From: a virus
Length of the DNA: 33,890 bases
Virus record (IMG/VR): IMGVR_UViG_3300028800_000829
Location: 1-33,890 of that record
Reading direction: 5' to 3' (one strand)
Part shown: positions 9,293-17,734 of the stretch, one piece after another
Layout of the letters: each line of letters begins with the position of its first letter
Numbering within the stretch: position 1 is the first letter of the stretch
Translations under genes and position numbers: made by a program
The notes under the pieces: generated by a model
Told to the model about the DNA's origin: nothing
Seen by the model: the letters and a program-made list of their open reading frames with translations, nothing else
The model's database searches: none

Positions 9293-12231
9293 TGAGAAAG
9301 ACTCCGATCTTCGCACTGCTGCTTTCTGCGAGCTTCACGTTCGCGCAGGGCCATACCTTCGGCCCTACTTCATTTCCATTGACCGAGAATCCTATCTCGC
9401 AGGGTGGTCAGTGGCTGAACGGATCGACAAATTGCTCCGGCAACTGGACAAATATGGCAACCGACGGGACTAAAGTCTACGGAACCGCATTGAATCCAGA
9501 CCCTCCCTTCAACGACGATTCCGCGTGGCTCAATGCCACCTGGGGGCCAACTCAGACAGTGCAGGCTACTCTGGTGCTGGGTTCCACCGGAACGCTATCG
9601 CAGGCTGAAGTAGAAATTCATCTAAACACAAGCTGTAGCGGTGGGCAACTCAGCACCTATGAGTTCAATGAGAGCGTGCTGTCCGGGGTTCCCTATATGT
9701 ATATCGTCCGGTGGAACGGTCCACTGAACAGCTATACAATCCTTGCGGGTCCGTACAGTTCGCATGTGGCCGTAAACGGCGACGTGCTGAAGGCAACCAG
9801 AGTTGGCAGTCTGTTGACCTTCTATCTGAACGGCTCTTCAATCTTGTCTGTGAACGATTCGACCTTTACAGCCGGTTCACCGGGCGTAGGCCAGTGGTGC
9901 GTCGGAACGACCGTGAGCGATTGCAAAGGCTTTGGCCTGACAGCCTTTTCGGCGAATGATGGCTCCTCCGGGCCCGGAACGTATACCGCATCCTCCGATG
10001 CTGAGTCGGACGTGAACGCGATCATCAACGGCCCAACCCACACGGCAGTCAACGGCGACATCATCCAGATTCCTTGCAGCGGAACTCAGTCAGTCACTTG
10101 GACCTCGACTCTCAGCACTACCAAGACCATCACCATCACGGCTTTGGGAGGAATGCCGAATACGACGGCGAGTACCTTTGGCTCAGGCACAAACTGCCTC
10201 ACCATCAAGGACAACGTGGCAAGCGGCGCACTCTTCAGCTTCACGCCCACTTATGCGTCGTCGAACAACGTCGTGACGTTGCAGAACATGAACATCGACC
10301 CGCTCACGACCAGCACTGCTCTCACATCGCCGGTACAGGTCGGAGGAACCTGCACATCGAGCGGATGTCCAAATCTGCGTGTAGACAATATCTGTTTCGG
10401 CATCGGGACGCAGTGGAACGAGGGTACAAATGGGGCTTCTTCTGACTGGATGATTCGCACCGATAACGTGTTTGGCGTGCTTGACCACAACACGGTTCCT
10501 TCTGGCAGCGATGTGGAATTGCTCAACGCGAACCACTCAGCTTACCTGGGCGTCGGTGGATACGGCGACAACTCCTGGGCGCAGCCTGACACCTTCGGCG
10601 GCGCGAACGTCCTTTACATGGAGAACAACAGTGTCTATACCTCTCAGGCGGTGAACGATTGCGATACTGGCCCGACCGGGGGAGGGATTGGCGGATGCCG
10701 AATCGCTGGCCGTTTTAATCACGTCACAGGCGCCACCGGAATGTTTTCGGCCTTCTATGTTCATGGCCTGGACACCGATGGCAGACCGCAGGGCGGACGG
10801 CAGATGGAAGCCTACGGAAATACTTTGAACTGCGCGACCAGCGGCGGCTGCGATTTAGGGATGGCTTCTTTCAGGAGCGGAACTGGCTATGTATTTGGCA
10901 ACACTTTGACCAGCTCGGGCGGTGGTTTCTACAACAATGTCGCTGGAATCTATGTCTATCGGACGGTATTCAATGCGAGCACATGGGGAGCGTGCGGAGG
11001 GTCGAGCGCGTGGGATACGAACGATGGCACGGTCTACTACACCGGCACCGTGACGACTGCAGCTACCCCGACCATGACCGACTCCACAAAAACATGGACC
11101 ACGAATCAGTTCGTTCCCACAGGAGCGCCCTACACGGTTTACGACGTTACACAGGGATGGTGGGCCGAAATTCTCAGCAACACATCGAACACCATCACGA
11201 TTCAAGGATCGATTCCAGAGGAGCCCCTCAACTTCGTCAACGGCGATAGCTATGAGATTCTGAGGGCTACCGTTTGCGCTGATCAGGGAGGACGTGGGGC
11301 GGGTAACTACGTTTCCGGCTCGACTCCCTCCCCGGCTTCGGCTTTATCTCAGGCGCTTGACCCAATCTATGAATGGGACGACACCGCATCCCCGATCTAC
11401 CACGGCAATATCTCTTCAGACACGTTGAGAACGATTGCCAACCGCGACTGGTACACGGACGGGTCCAACGGTTCCCCAGTCGCGCAGACCTCGCCAACTT
11501 CCCCCTTCAACGGCACCAGCGGGGTTGGGTTTGGAACGCTTGCCAACAGGCCCACAACCTGCACGACCCACGTCGGATATTTTGCAACCGACCAGGGAAG
11601 TTGGAACACGAGCGGCAATGGTTTCGGACAGGGCCAGCTTTACTCCTGCTCCGCGACAAATACGTGGACAGTGCTTTATACCCCCTACACCTACCCTCAT
11701 CCGCTGGTCTCCGGCGTCACGACCTACACATGGAATCCGACCATCGTCGGAAGTGGAAGCCTGACAGGGACGAACTGTGGACCGGGAAGTTACGCTTCGG
11801 GCACGACCATCGGCGGATGCACGGCCTCTGCCGGGACCGGCTCTACGTTCAGCGCGTGGTCTTCGGTAAGTGGCAGCGCGGCGTGCTCCGGCGCGACAAA
11901 CCCCTGCGCGTCGTTCTCGATCACGGCAAATTCCGCAGCGACGGCGACCTTCACGGTCAACAGCTATGCGCTTTCGACGGCTACGTCCGGCGCAGGATCG
12001 GGCACGATCACAGGCTGTGCCGGGTCCGTGAATTACGGGGCTGGATACTCCTGCACGGTCACGGCAACGGGCGGCTCGACGCTGGCCTCTGTGAGCGGAT
12101 GCGGAGGATCGGGAACTACGACGTACACTGGCACCATGCCCGCATCGAACTGCACCGTGACGGCGACGTTTAATTTAACATCGAGCTTAAAACCCGGAAA
12201 CATTACTCTTGTAATCTCAGGAACACAATAG
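9292..12231 (+). CDS. Large exported multidomain beta protein (LamG-like, beta-helix, InlB-like repeats)
   Basis: The ATG at 9292 overlaps the upstream TGA by one base; a TTG one codon earlier is also possible. The 979-residue protein starts with a signal peptide (RKTPIFALLLSASFTFAQ). Residues 20-225 look like a concanavalin/LamG-type jelly roll. Residues 230-700 show beta-helix turns (RTDNVFGVLDHNTV, MEAYGNTLNC) with many cysteines. Residues 830-965 hold at least two divergent InlB/Flg_new-type repeats (GSGTITGC...CTVTATGGSTLASVSGC...CTVTATF). This last class is typical of bacterial secreted proteins and unusual in a virion. It may be a captured surface protein or a carbohydrate-binding fibre. 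Confidence 0.7.
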   Translation: MRKTPIFALLLSASFTFAQGHTFGPTSFPLTENPISQGGQWLNGSTNCSGNWTNMATDGTKVYGTALNPDPPFNDDSAWLNATWGPTQTVQATLVLGSTGTLSQAEVEIHLNTSCSGGQLSTYEFNESVLSGVPYMYIVRWNGPLNSYTILAGPYSSHVAVNGDVLKATRVGSLLTFYLNGSSILSVNDSTFTAGSPGVGQWCVGTTVSDCKGFGLTAFSANDGSSGPGTYTASSDAESDVNAIINGPTHTAVNGDIIQIPCSGTQSVTWTSTLSTTKTITITALGGMPNTTASTFGSGTNCLTIKDNVASGALFSFTPTYASSNNVVTLQNMNIDPLTTSTALTSPVQVGGTCTSSGCPNLRVDNICFGIGTQWNEGTNGASSDWMIRTDNVFGVLDHNTVPSGSDVELLNANHSAYLGVGGYGDNSWAQPDTFGGANVLYMENNSVYTSQAVNDCDTGPTGGGIGGCRIAGRFNHVTGATGMFSAFYVHGLDTDGRPQGGRQMEAYGNTLNCATSGGCDLGMASFRSGTGYVFGNTLTSSGGGFYNNVAGIYVYRTVFNASTWGACGGSSAWDTNDGTVYYTGTVTTAATPTMTDSTKTWTTNQFVPTGAPYTVYDVTQGWWAEILSNTSNTITIQGSIPEEPLNFVNGDSYEILRATVCADQGGRGAGNYVSGSTPSPASALSQALDPIYEWDDTASPIYHGNISSDTLRTIANRDWYTDGSNGSPVAQTSPTSPFNGTSGVGFGTLANRPTTCTTHVGYFATDQGSWNTSGNGFGQGQLYSCSATNTWTVLYTPYTYPHPLVSGVTTYTWNPTIVGSGSLTGTNCGPGSYASGTTIGGCTASAGTGSTFSAWSSVSGSAACSGATNPCASFSITANSAATATFTVNSYALSTATSGAGSGTITGCAGSVNYGAGYSCTVTATGGSTLASVSGCGGSGTTTYTGTMPASNCTVTATFNLTSSLKPGNITLVISGTQ

Positions 12232-12238
12232 GAGACTT

Positions 12239-12733
12239 ATGAAACGCACATTCACACTTCTTTTTACCCTTGCGGCCCTTGGTATCACCCAAGGTTGCGC
12301 CCAGCACCCGGTATCAACCCCGCAGTATACCTGTCCACCGGCAGGAAGTTACGTTGATCTGAACGGGGCCACGGGATCATCTTCAACTACCTACACCGCG
12401 TCGAACGTAACCGGACAGACTTGCTTCGAGGCTCAAGGCTATCTCAATGGTCAATATGGGACCGCCTCGAACATCGTCGGACCGACAGTCGGTGGGGCTA
12501 CGAACAAAGTCAGTCTCAGCGTGACCTGCACAGCCGGTACGGGACAGACGTGCTCAGGGGTTAATTGGGTGTTTCAGAGCGCCCCTGCGGTCGTTGCTAC
12601 GGCTCCTGGTACTCCGGCAATGGGTGCCCCAACGAGCGCAGAGGTCATCCTAACGCTCCGGAAGCCGGAACCGCTATTCGCAAAGAATATCCCGAGTGGA
12701 AAGCTCACAGCCAGCGCGGTCGATAGCAAGTAG
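12239..12733 (+). CDS. Small exported, possibly lipoprotein-like protein
   Basis: This 164-residue protein follows TAGGAG at 12230-12235. The N-terminus (MKRTFTLLFTLAALGITQGC) is a signal peptide. The C20 context (TQGC) is only a poor lipobox, so lipid attachment is uncertain. The mature part has paired cysteines, an Ig-like FEAQGYLNGQYGTASN...VSLSVTC pattern and a Pro/Ala-rich linker before a charged tail. It is last in a run of five genes with signal peptides. Its TAG stop overlaps the 15-base palindrome. No family recognised. Confidence 0.65.
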   Translation: MKRTFTLLFTLAALGITQGCAQHPVSTPQYTCPPAGSYVDLNGATGSSSTTYTASNVTGQTCFEAQGYLNGQYGTASNIVGPTVGGATNKVSLSVTCTAGTGQTCSGVNWVFQSAPAVVATAPGTPAMGAPTSAEVILTLRKPEPLFAKNIPSGKLTASAVDSK

Positions 12734-12747
12734 TCCATTATTCGGAC
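12733..12747 (+). repeat. Dispersed 15-bp palindrome, copy 3 (intergenic)
   Basis: GTCCATTATTCGGAC exactly. Its first G is the last base of the upstream TAG. GGAG at 12748-12751, the Shine-Dalgarno of the gene starting at 12757, follows immediately. Layout matches copy 1 and the orientation is direct relative to it. Confidence 0.9.
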
Positions 12748-12756
12748 GGAGAATAG

Positions 12757-13845
12757 ATGCCCATACTTTCTGGCGATCAATCGAACAGCACGACGATTCA
12801 AAAACTAGCTTATCAGCTAAAATCAGACCCGTCCTTCTACAACGTCTTAGGCGGTACTGCTGGGTATAGCACAGAACCGTTGCTGACAATCTGCAACGAA
12901 GTCATGTGCCGAATCCTAGCGGAGAACATGCCGTGGATTTGGAATCGGTCCGTCGTGCCCCCATTCTTAACTGTAAGTTTGCAGCAGGATTATTGCACAC
13001 AGTTAACTGACATTGGGTGGTTGGAAAACGGTTGGCGGGTAGACATCAATAACTCGACATCTAACTCCAATGGGGCCCCGAAGCCGGTCTTCAGTCTAGA
13101 AACGGTAAGATACATCCCACAAGCTTCTGCACAAAGTGTTCCCTTCAACATTTGCTTTGTTCCTAACTCGCAGGCATTTTTGGGGTTGTGGCAAGCGAAT
13201 ACCGAGTACGGTTGTGGATACGGGGTTCCTATGACTCCTCGTTCTCCAATCCAACAGTTCTTGGATGCAAACGGAAACATTCTGTACATCGACTCGACCC
13301 AGTTAGGTCTGAATATTGAATCGCCGGGATATACAGGAACAACTATCTTTCCCCCCGGAGTATACCCTTACGGAACTTCGGGAAGCACCCAGCCTCTCGC
13401 TCCGGCAAACGCAACCCCCGGAACACAGATTCAAGACGGGAGTGTCATCTGGACAGTCGCTAATCCGGACGGGTACGCAGTCAGACTCTTTCCGCTGCCC
13501 GCGTTGAACGGTTTGTGCTGGTGGATTCAGTGCCAGTATCAAGTCGCGCCCCCGCAGTTACTGACGCTGCAACAAACGATTGACCCGATACCTTTCTATA
13601 TGTCGTATCTTTTTAGACAAGGGGTAAGGGCGCAACTGAAGATCGCAAACGGTCTTCCGAACGCACAGCAAGAGTACAACGAGTGGGAGGAAACGCTAGT
13701 AAAAGCTTTGCGCGGAGCAGATAGACAGCAAGACGATTTCCGGCTCTACCCAGATACGTCGATCATGGGTACGTTCAACCCTTGGATGGACCCCGCTGGA
13801 ATTGGAGCCGCGTGGCCGTACGGGCCAGGACCTTACGCCTACTAG
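12757..13845 (+). CDS. Tail adaptor-like protein (gp11-type position)
   Basis: This 362-residue protein starts at an ATG five bases after GGAG. It shares with the 236-residue protein at 1116 the VM-x-x-IL helix, WIWNR, QQDY, GWLE and a C-terminal IPFYMSYLFRQG...QQEYNEWEE helical region. It also has an extra mid-region (about residues 130-260) rich in Gly/Pro and aromatics. Helical ends around a beta insertion, and a nozzle-like gene downstream, fit a T7 gp11-like adaptor between portal and nozzle. The C-terminus is Pro/Gly/Tyr-rich (GPGPYAY). The nozzle gene is now separated from it by a homing endonuclease. Confidence 0.7.
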   Translation: MPILSGDQSNSTTIQKLAYQLKSDPSFYNVLGGTAGYSTEPLLTICNEVMCRILAENMPWIWNRSVVPPFLTVSLQQDYCTQLTDIGWLENGWRVDINNSTSNSNGAPKPVFSLETVRYIPQASAQSVPFNICFVPNSQAFLGLWQANTEYGCGYGVPMTPRSPIQQFLDANGNILYIDSTQLGLNIESPGYTGTTIFPPGVYPYGTSGSTQPLAPANATPGTQIQDGSVIWTVANPDGYAVRLFPLPALNGLCWWIQCQYQVAPPQLLTLQQTIDPIPFYMSYLFRQGVRAQLKIANGLPNAQQEYNEWEETLVKALRGADRQQDDFRLYPDTSIMGTFNPWMDPAGIGAAWPYGPGPYAY

Positions 13846-13856
13846 CATTCGATTTG

Positions 13857-13865
13857 TGGTATAAT
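13857..13865 (+). promoter_or_regulatory. Extended -10 promoter for the GIY-YIG gene
   Basis: TGGTATAAT gives a TG-N extended element and a perfect TATAAT at 13860-13865. A start site about seven bases downstream would fall at the ATG at 13872, so the transcript could be leaderless. I see no good -35 and no Shine-Dalgarno between the box and the ATG. Confidence 0.6.
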
Positions 13866-13871
13866 ACTACT

Positions 13872-14762
13872 ATGTCGAATTCTATTGTTTACGTCTACGG
13901 TCGAATTTACCTACTGACTTGTTTGGTCAACGGGAAACGATACGTTGGGCAAACGGTCAATTCGATGAGTAAGAGATTGTACGGACATTTCAATTCTCCA
14001 AAACATTCTAAGGCAGTTCGAAACAGCACCCCTCTAGCCAATGCAATAAAAAAGTATGGGAAAGAAAATTTTGGGTCTATTCTATTGTGCTCTTGCTCTT
14101 CTCAAGAAGAACTCAATTTGATGGAGGATTTGTATATTGCCGCTCTCAATACTATGGTAGACGGTGGCAACGGGTACAACCTAGAACGCGGAGGAGCTAA
14201 AGGTAAGGCATCAGAAAAGACCAAGGCCCTTCAAAGCCAACAAAGAAAGGGAATCGGAAATTCTAGATACATACACGAAATAAACAACCAAGAAATAGTC
14301 GATCTTTATAAACAAGGATATGGCGCTCCTAAAATTTCCAAGATTCTTGGCGTACGACAAGGTACTGTTGAGAAGAGGCTCAAAGCTTCTCAAGTTGTAA
14401 TGAGATCAGTTGGTCATCAATACTGGTCCGACGAAGAGAGAAAGGTAGTCGGCGCTCGGATGAAAATTCGTCACGCTGGACCAAAGAACCCCGCATATCG
14501 CCACGATATTTCCACTGAACAATTGATTGCCTTGTACAGCGAGGGTTTCAGCCTCGCAGAAATTGGCAGAAAACTATCTACCTCCCACGGAATAGTTGGG
14601 AAACGGCTCAAGAAAGCCGGAATAACTTTGAGGCCATACCAAAAGAAGAATGTCGAATCAACTACAGAAATTCGGAGCACAAGCATCCAAGCCCGCCAGA
14701 TATGGAATTCTATGGCAAAATCGAATGGCTACGGGAATTTGGACGCAAAGATCGCCGCTTAG
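13872..14762 (+). CDS. GIY-YIG homing endonuclease with two HTH repeats
   Basis: The start is placed at ATG 13872 (296 residues) because the GIY motif begins there; upstream in-frame sequence overlaps the adaptor gene. The N-terminal nuclease has RIYLL (R11-Y13), YVGQT (Y24-G26), the catalytic Arg in KRLYGH (R35) and the metal-binding Glu in NLMEDLYI (E85). Residues about 135-185 and 215-260 are helix-turn-helix repeats, the second after a NUMOD-like GPKNPAYRHDIS stretch shared with the minus-strand endonuclease at 30536. It probably cleaves phage DNA lacking the insertion and spreads by gene conversion. It is more AT-rich than its neighbours and carries its own promoter. Its last 38 bases overlap the likely start of the nozzle-like gene. 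Confidence 0.9.
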   Translation: MSNSIVYVYGRIYLLTCLVNGKRYVGQTVNSMSKRLYGHFNSPKHSKAVRNSTPLANAIKKYGKENFGSILLCSCSSQEELNLMEDLYIAALNTMVDGGNGYNLERGGAKGKASEKTKALQSQQRKGIGNSRYIHEINNQEIVDLYKQGYGAPKISKILGVRQGTVEKRLKASQVVMRSVGHQYWSDEERKVVGARMKIRHAGPKNPAYRHDISTEQLIALYSEGFSLAEIGRKLSTSHGIVGKRLKKAGITLRPYQKKNVESTTEIRSTSIQARQIWNSMAKSNGYGNLDAKIAA

Positions 14763-17490
14763 AGACGCGGCAAGCTCAAGAATTGAAGAAGAATTTTACG
14801 GGGCCAGAGGAGACGCTCTTATAGATGGACTCAACACCGAAATCTCCACTAAGCTAACGATCATCCGCCGCCCGGGCCACACCGTCTATAACTCCCAAAC
14901 GTTTCCAACCATCAACCGATTCTATGAAAATCGAGTGTCCGTGTTCAATGCTTCGCAGACCGCGACCACCGAGTCGATCCAAATAATTGCAGATACTTCT
15001 GATGTTATTTATGACGCGACAGGCCCATCTACCAAAACGGTGTTGTTCAATAAATCCGTTTTTTCCGGATCAACATTTTTCCAATCTGTCGGAAACGAAC
15101 TATTCTTCTCGGATGGTCCAGACCAAAAAAAGCTTATTACTCCAAATTTGGTTTGGGCCTCGAATCAGATGTTCAACACCGGTAACCAGATTCTCGATCC
15201 AAACGGAAATCTGCAAATTGTTCAAGGAACTGGAACTGCCTCTATCACGGAAATTGAGGTAGTTAGCACTACATTAGGTGTGGTTGGCGGACCTACGCTA
15301 TACTATTTGAAGATCACGTTTTCGTCGGATGTTTTCTGGACCCAAGGAACGTCTGTTAGTTTTTCTGGGATCGGGACTTATGCCCAGATAAACAACACGT
15401 CTCAAACCGTGGTTGTTGATCCGACTTACCTTACGCCTTCTCCGACCGTTGCTTATTTCACCACGGGAGCTACGACAACATACGGCCCCGCACCAGATAC
15501 CGGAACAGCCACGTCTACTAACTCTACAGGGTCCGGGATCAGCGGATCGTCGAGTCCAGCGTGGAACGTTTCTCTTGGTGGGTTCACAACGGATAACCAA
15601 TTGACATGGCAGAATTTCGGTTCTCCTTTGTATAATTGGGCCACCCCCGCTCCCGTATTAGCTCCCACTATTACTCCGGTTTCGGGAAACCGGCAGTGGA
15701 CCGCGAACACAACCCTAACCCAATGGTACTCAGTTCTTGACTCCAACGGAAACGTCGAAGTTATCATAAACACTCCGCCCGGAACAACAGGAAACTTCGC
15801 CCCAACTTGGAACACCACTGTCCCAACACCGGCGTCAAATACCTACAACTATACAGCAGATGGGTCTGTTTTGTGGCAAAACGCCGGAACCCCAAGAGGG
15901 TGGTCCGCTAATACTTCGTTCCCGGCGGGAAGTTGTATTGTAGACTCGAATCAAAATTTGCAGTGGGCTTTTTGCACTATCTCAGACTCTACTGGAGCAC
16001 TTCCTCCAACTTGGGCGACGACGGTGGGGGTCACGACTACAGACAACACCATCACATGGACTTGCTTAGGGCCCGGAGTGACTCTCATCTCCGGCTCCGT
16101 TTATTACGCTTATAGCTGGGTTTCAACTGACGGAAGCGTAACCACTTCTTCTCCGTTTGTTGTACAAAATAACCAAACCGCCGTTCTCGGCCCGGCCAAC
16201 GGTGCCAGAGCAATCCTATCAGGAAGTTTTCCGGACGACCCACAGATAACCCAAGCATGGTTATGGCGATCCGTTCAGGGAGGGTCTTCATCTTCTCTGT
16301 TCTTTGACTCAGCAATCCCAAACCCGACCCCGGGAACCGCTTCAAATTGGGCGTTCACCGATGTTCTTCCGGATACTTTTCTTGACGAGCTAATTGAAGC
16401 CCCCGTTGACGACGCAAACAACCCGCCTCCCGTTGGGATCACCGCTCTTGCCTACCACCTGAACCGGGTCTGGGGCGCTGTAGGAAATATTGTTTTCAAT
16501 TCTCAAACATCTGGAATCACCGGAAACCCCTACACGGCCTGGGACCCGCAATCTTTCTTTGAATTTCCCGGCACTGTCGTTCGTTTGTGGCCAACATCCA
16601 ATGGGTTAATTGTGTTCACGAATTCGGCCCCCTACGTTATTCAGGGCCTCGGTGATTCGTCCAGCCCGTTTTTCTCGACCCCCTTCCTTCAGAATGTGGG
16701 ACTGGCAAACTATGACGCTTTCGATGTAAATGGTGCTGTAGCATATATGTACACTACAGATAACCAAGTCATGTCGATGGACCCTTCGTCCGGATTTTCA
16801 GAGGTAGGATTCCCAATCGGAGATCAATTCGGTCCGAATAATGGAACGGGGACTTTTCTTCCAAGCACCGCAGTTTTAACTTGGCATTTTGATGGGTCAC
16901 AAGAAAAAGCCTTGTACGTTTCAAACAGAGACGGCGTTTGGTGGAGGATGTTGCCGACCCCCTCTCCCGAAACCGGAAACACATGGTGCCCAAAAGCCAT
17001 TGTCACCGGGAACTTTTCTGTCGTTCAATCGGTTGAAACTTCTCCCGGGATTCGTAGTCTTCTCGTAGCTCCTTACAGCAACGGGCCTATTTTGATGAGA
17101 GATTCTTCTTCTTTCTCTGATAACGGGTCCGCGTACAACGCATACAGCGTAATAGGGAGTTTGGTTCTCGCACAGCCGGGACAACTGGCTTACGCGAAGC
17201 TGATTACCACGGACGCAATGGCGGTAGGAACTCCGATTACTCTAAAGGTACAGTTGGACGAAATCGCTCCGATTTCCGCCGGGTATTTTGAGAACCTGAC
17301 GTTGTTTGTTCCCGATCCAACACAGTTGTCTCCTTCGAACAGTGTGTATGCTCAGAGATTCTACTTGTCGCAGACTCAACAACCAGCGGTCTGTCGGCAT
17401 ATGCAGATCGCGGTTGAATTTGGAACCGATACGGTTAAGAACGAGCTTCTGTCGTTGACCCTATTTGGTTCTTTCGATCAGGAAAACTAA
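14725..17490 (+). CDS. Nozzle-like large tail protein (gp12-type position)
   Basis: The frame is open from 14650, but the ATG at 14725 (921 residues) starts the convincing sequence MATGIWTQRSPLRDA; the extra 25 residues read through endonuclease codons. No good Shine-Dalgarno precedes either start, so coupling to the overlapping endonuclease gene is possible. The N-terminus has LIDGLNTEISTKLTIIRRPG and VYNSQTFPTINRFYE. The middle holds beta-sandwich repeats with PTWNTTVPTP/PTWATTVGVTT segments. Residues about 590-800 (RVWGAVGNIVFNSQ, GLIVFTNSAPYVIQG) look like propeller blades. Position after the adaptor and before internal virion genes matches T7 gp12-like nozzle proteins. A near-perfect palindrome copy lies at 16832. 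Confidence 0.75.
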   Translation: MATGIWTQRSPLRDAASSRIEEEFYGARGDALIDGLNTEISTKLTIIRRPGHTVYNSQTFPTINRFYENRVSVFNASQTATTESIQIIADTSDVIYDATGPSTKTVLFNKSVFSGSTFFQSVGNELFFSDGPDQKKLITPNLVWASNQMFNTGNQILDPNGNLQIVQGTGTASITEIEVVSTTLGVVGGPTLYYLKITFSSDVFWTQGTSVSFSGIGTYAQINNTSQTVVVDPTYLTPSPTVAYFTTGATTTYGPAPDTGTATSTNSTGSGISGSSSPAWNVSLGGFTTDNQLTWQNFGSPLYNWATPAPVLAPTITPVSGNRQWTANTTLTQWYSVLDSNGNVEVIINTPPGTTGNFAPTWNTTVPTPASNTYNYTADGSVLWQNAGTPRGWSANTSFPAGSCIVDSNQNLQWAFCTISDSTGALPPTWATTVGVTTTDNTITWTCLGPGVTLISGSVYYAYSWVSTDGSVTTSSPFVVQNNQTAVLGPANGARAILSGSFPDDPQITQAWLWRSVQGGSSSSLFFDSAIPNPTPGTASNWAFTDVLPDTFLDELIEAPVDDANNPPPVGITALAYHLNRVWGAVGNIVFNSQTSGITGNPYTAWDPQSFFEFPGTVVRLWPTSNGLIVFTNSAPYVIQGLGDSSSPFFSTPFLQNVGLANYDAFDVNGAVAYMYTTDNQVMSMDPSSGFSEVGFPIGDQFGPNNGTGTFLPSTAVLTWHFDGSQEKALYVSNRDGVWWRMLPTPSPETGNTWCPKAIVTGNFSVVQSVETSPGIRSLLVAPYSNGPILMRDSSSFSDNGSAYNAYSVIGSLVLAQPGQLAYAKLITTDAMAVGTPITLKVQLDEIAPISAGYFENLTLFVPDPTQLSPSNSVYAQRFYLSQTQQPAVCRHMQIAVEFGTDTVKNELLSLTLFGSFDQEN
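16832..16846 (-). repeat. Dispersed 15-bp palindrome, copy 4 (imperfect, in nozzle-like gene)
   Basis: GTCCGAATAATGGAA on the plus strand: 14 of 15 bases match the reverse-complement form, with the last C replaced by A (a C follows one base later). It is read in frame as G-P-N-N-G-T. It is the only copy whose outer arm base is broken. Confidence 0.7.
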
Positions 17491-17723
17491 TGCCTTCGAT
17501 AGCCTCTAGACTTCGTCCTGACCCCCCTCCTACTTTCGGCGGTGTGCCTCCTGTGGCGATTCTTCCAAAACCCCCACTACCTCCTGCGGCTCCGCCGATC
17601 AGCACCACCCTGCGGTCCCCTCTTCCCAATTTAGTGGTCATGCAACCGGATAGTCTCCGCCAGTATTATGCGGGGGGACAGATTCCACAGTACCGTTTTC
17701 CTCCTCTCAAACCAATTTCCTAG
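17490..17723 (+). CDS. Small proline-rich protein
   Basis: This 77-residue protein begins at an ATG overlapping the previous TAA by one base (TAATG). About a quarter of residues are Pro, with runs such as PPPTFGGVPPVAILPKPPLPP. The C-terminus is aromatic and basic (QYRFPPLKP). There is no membrane segment. No family recognised. Tight coupling to the nozzle-like gene suggests a virion or assembly accessory. Confidence 0.6.
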   Translation: MPSIASRLRPDPPPTFGGVPPVAILPKPPLPPAAPPISTTLRSPLPNLVVMQPDSLRQYYAGGQIPQYRFPPLKPIS

Positions 17724-17734
17724 TCAGGACAGAC

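Noticed and set aside
4593-12231. Diversity-generating retroelement targeting the fibres
   Set aside because: No reverse transcriptase and no template/variable repeat pair in the window.
14702-14824. 40-codon ORF (MEFYGKIEWLREFGRK...) at the nozzle-gene start
   Set aside because: No ribosome site, and the overlapping nozzle frame is the one that continues into a long protein.
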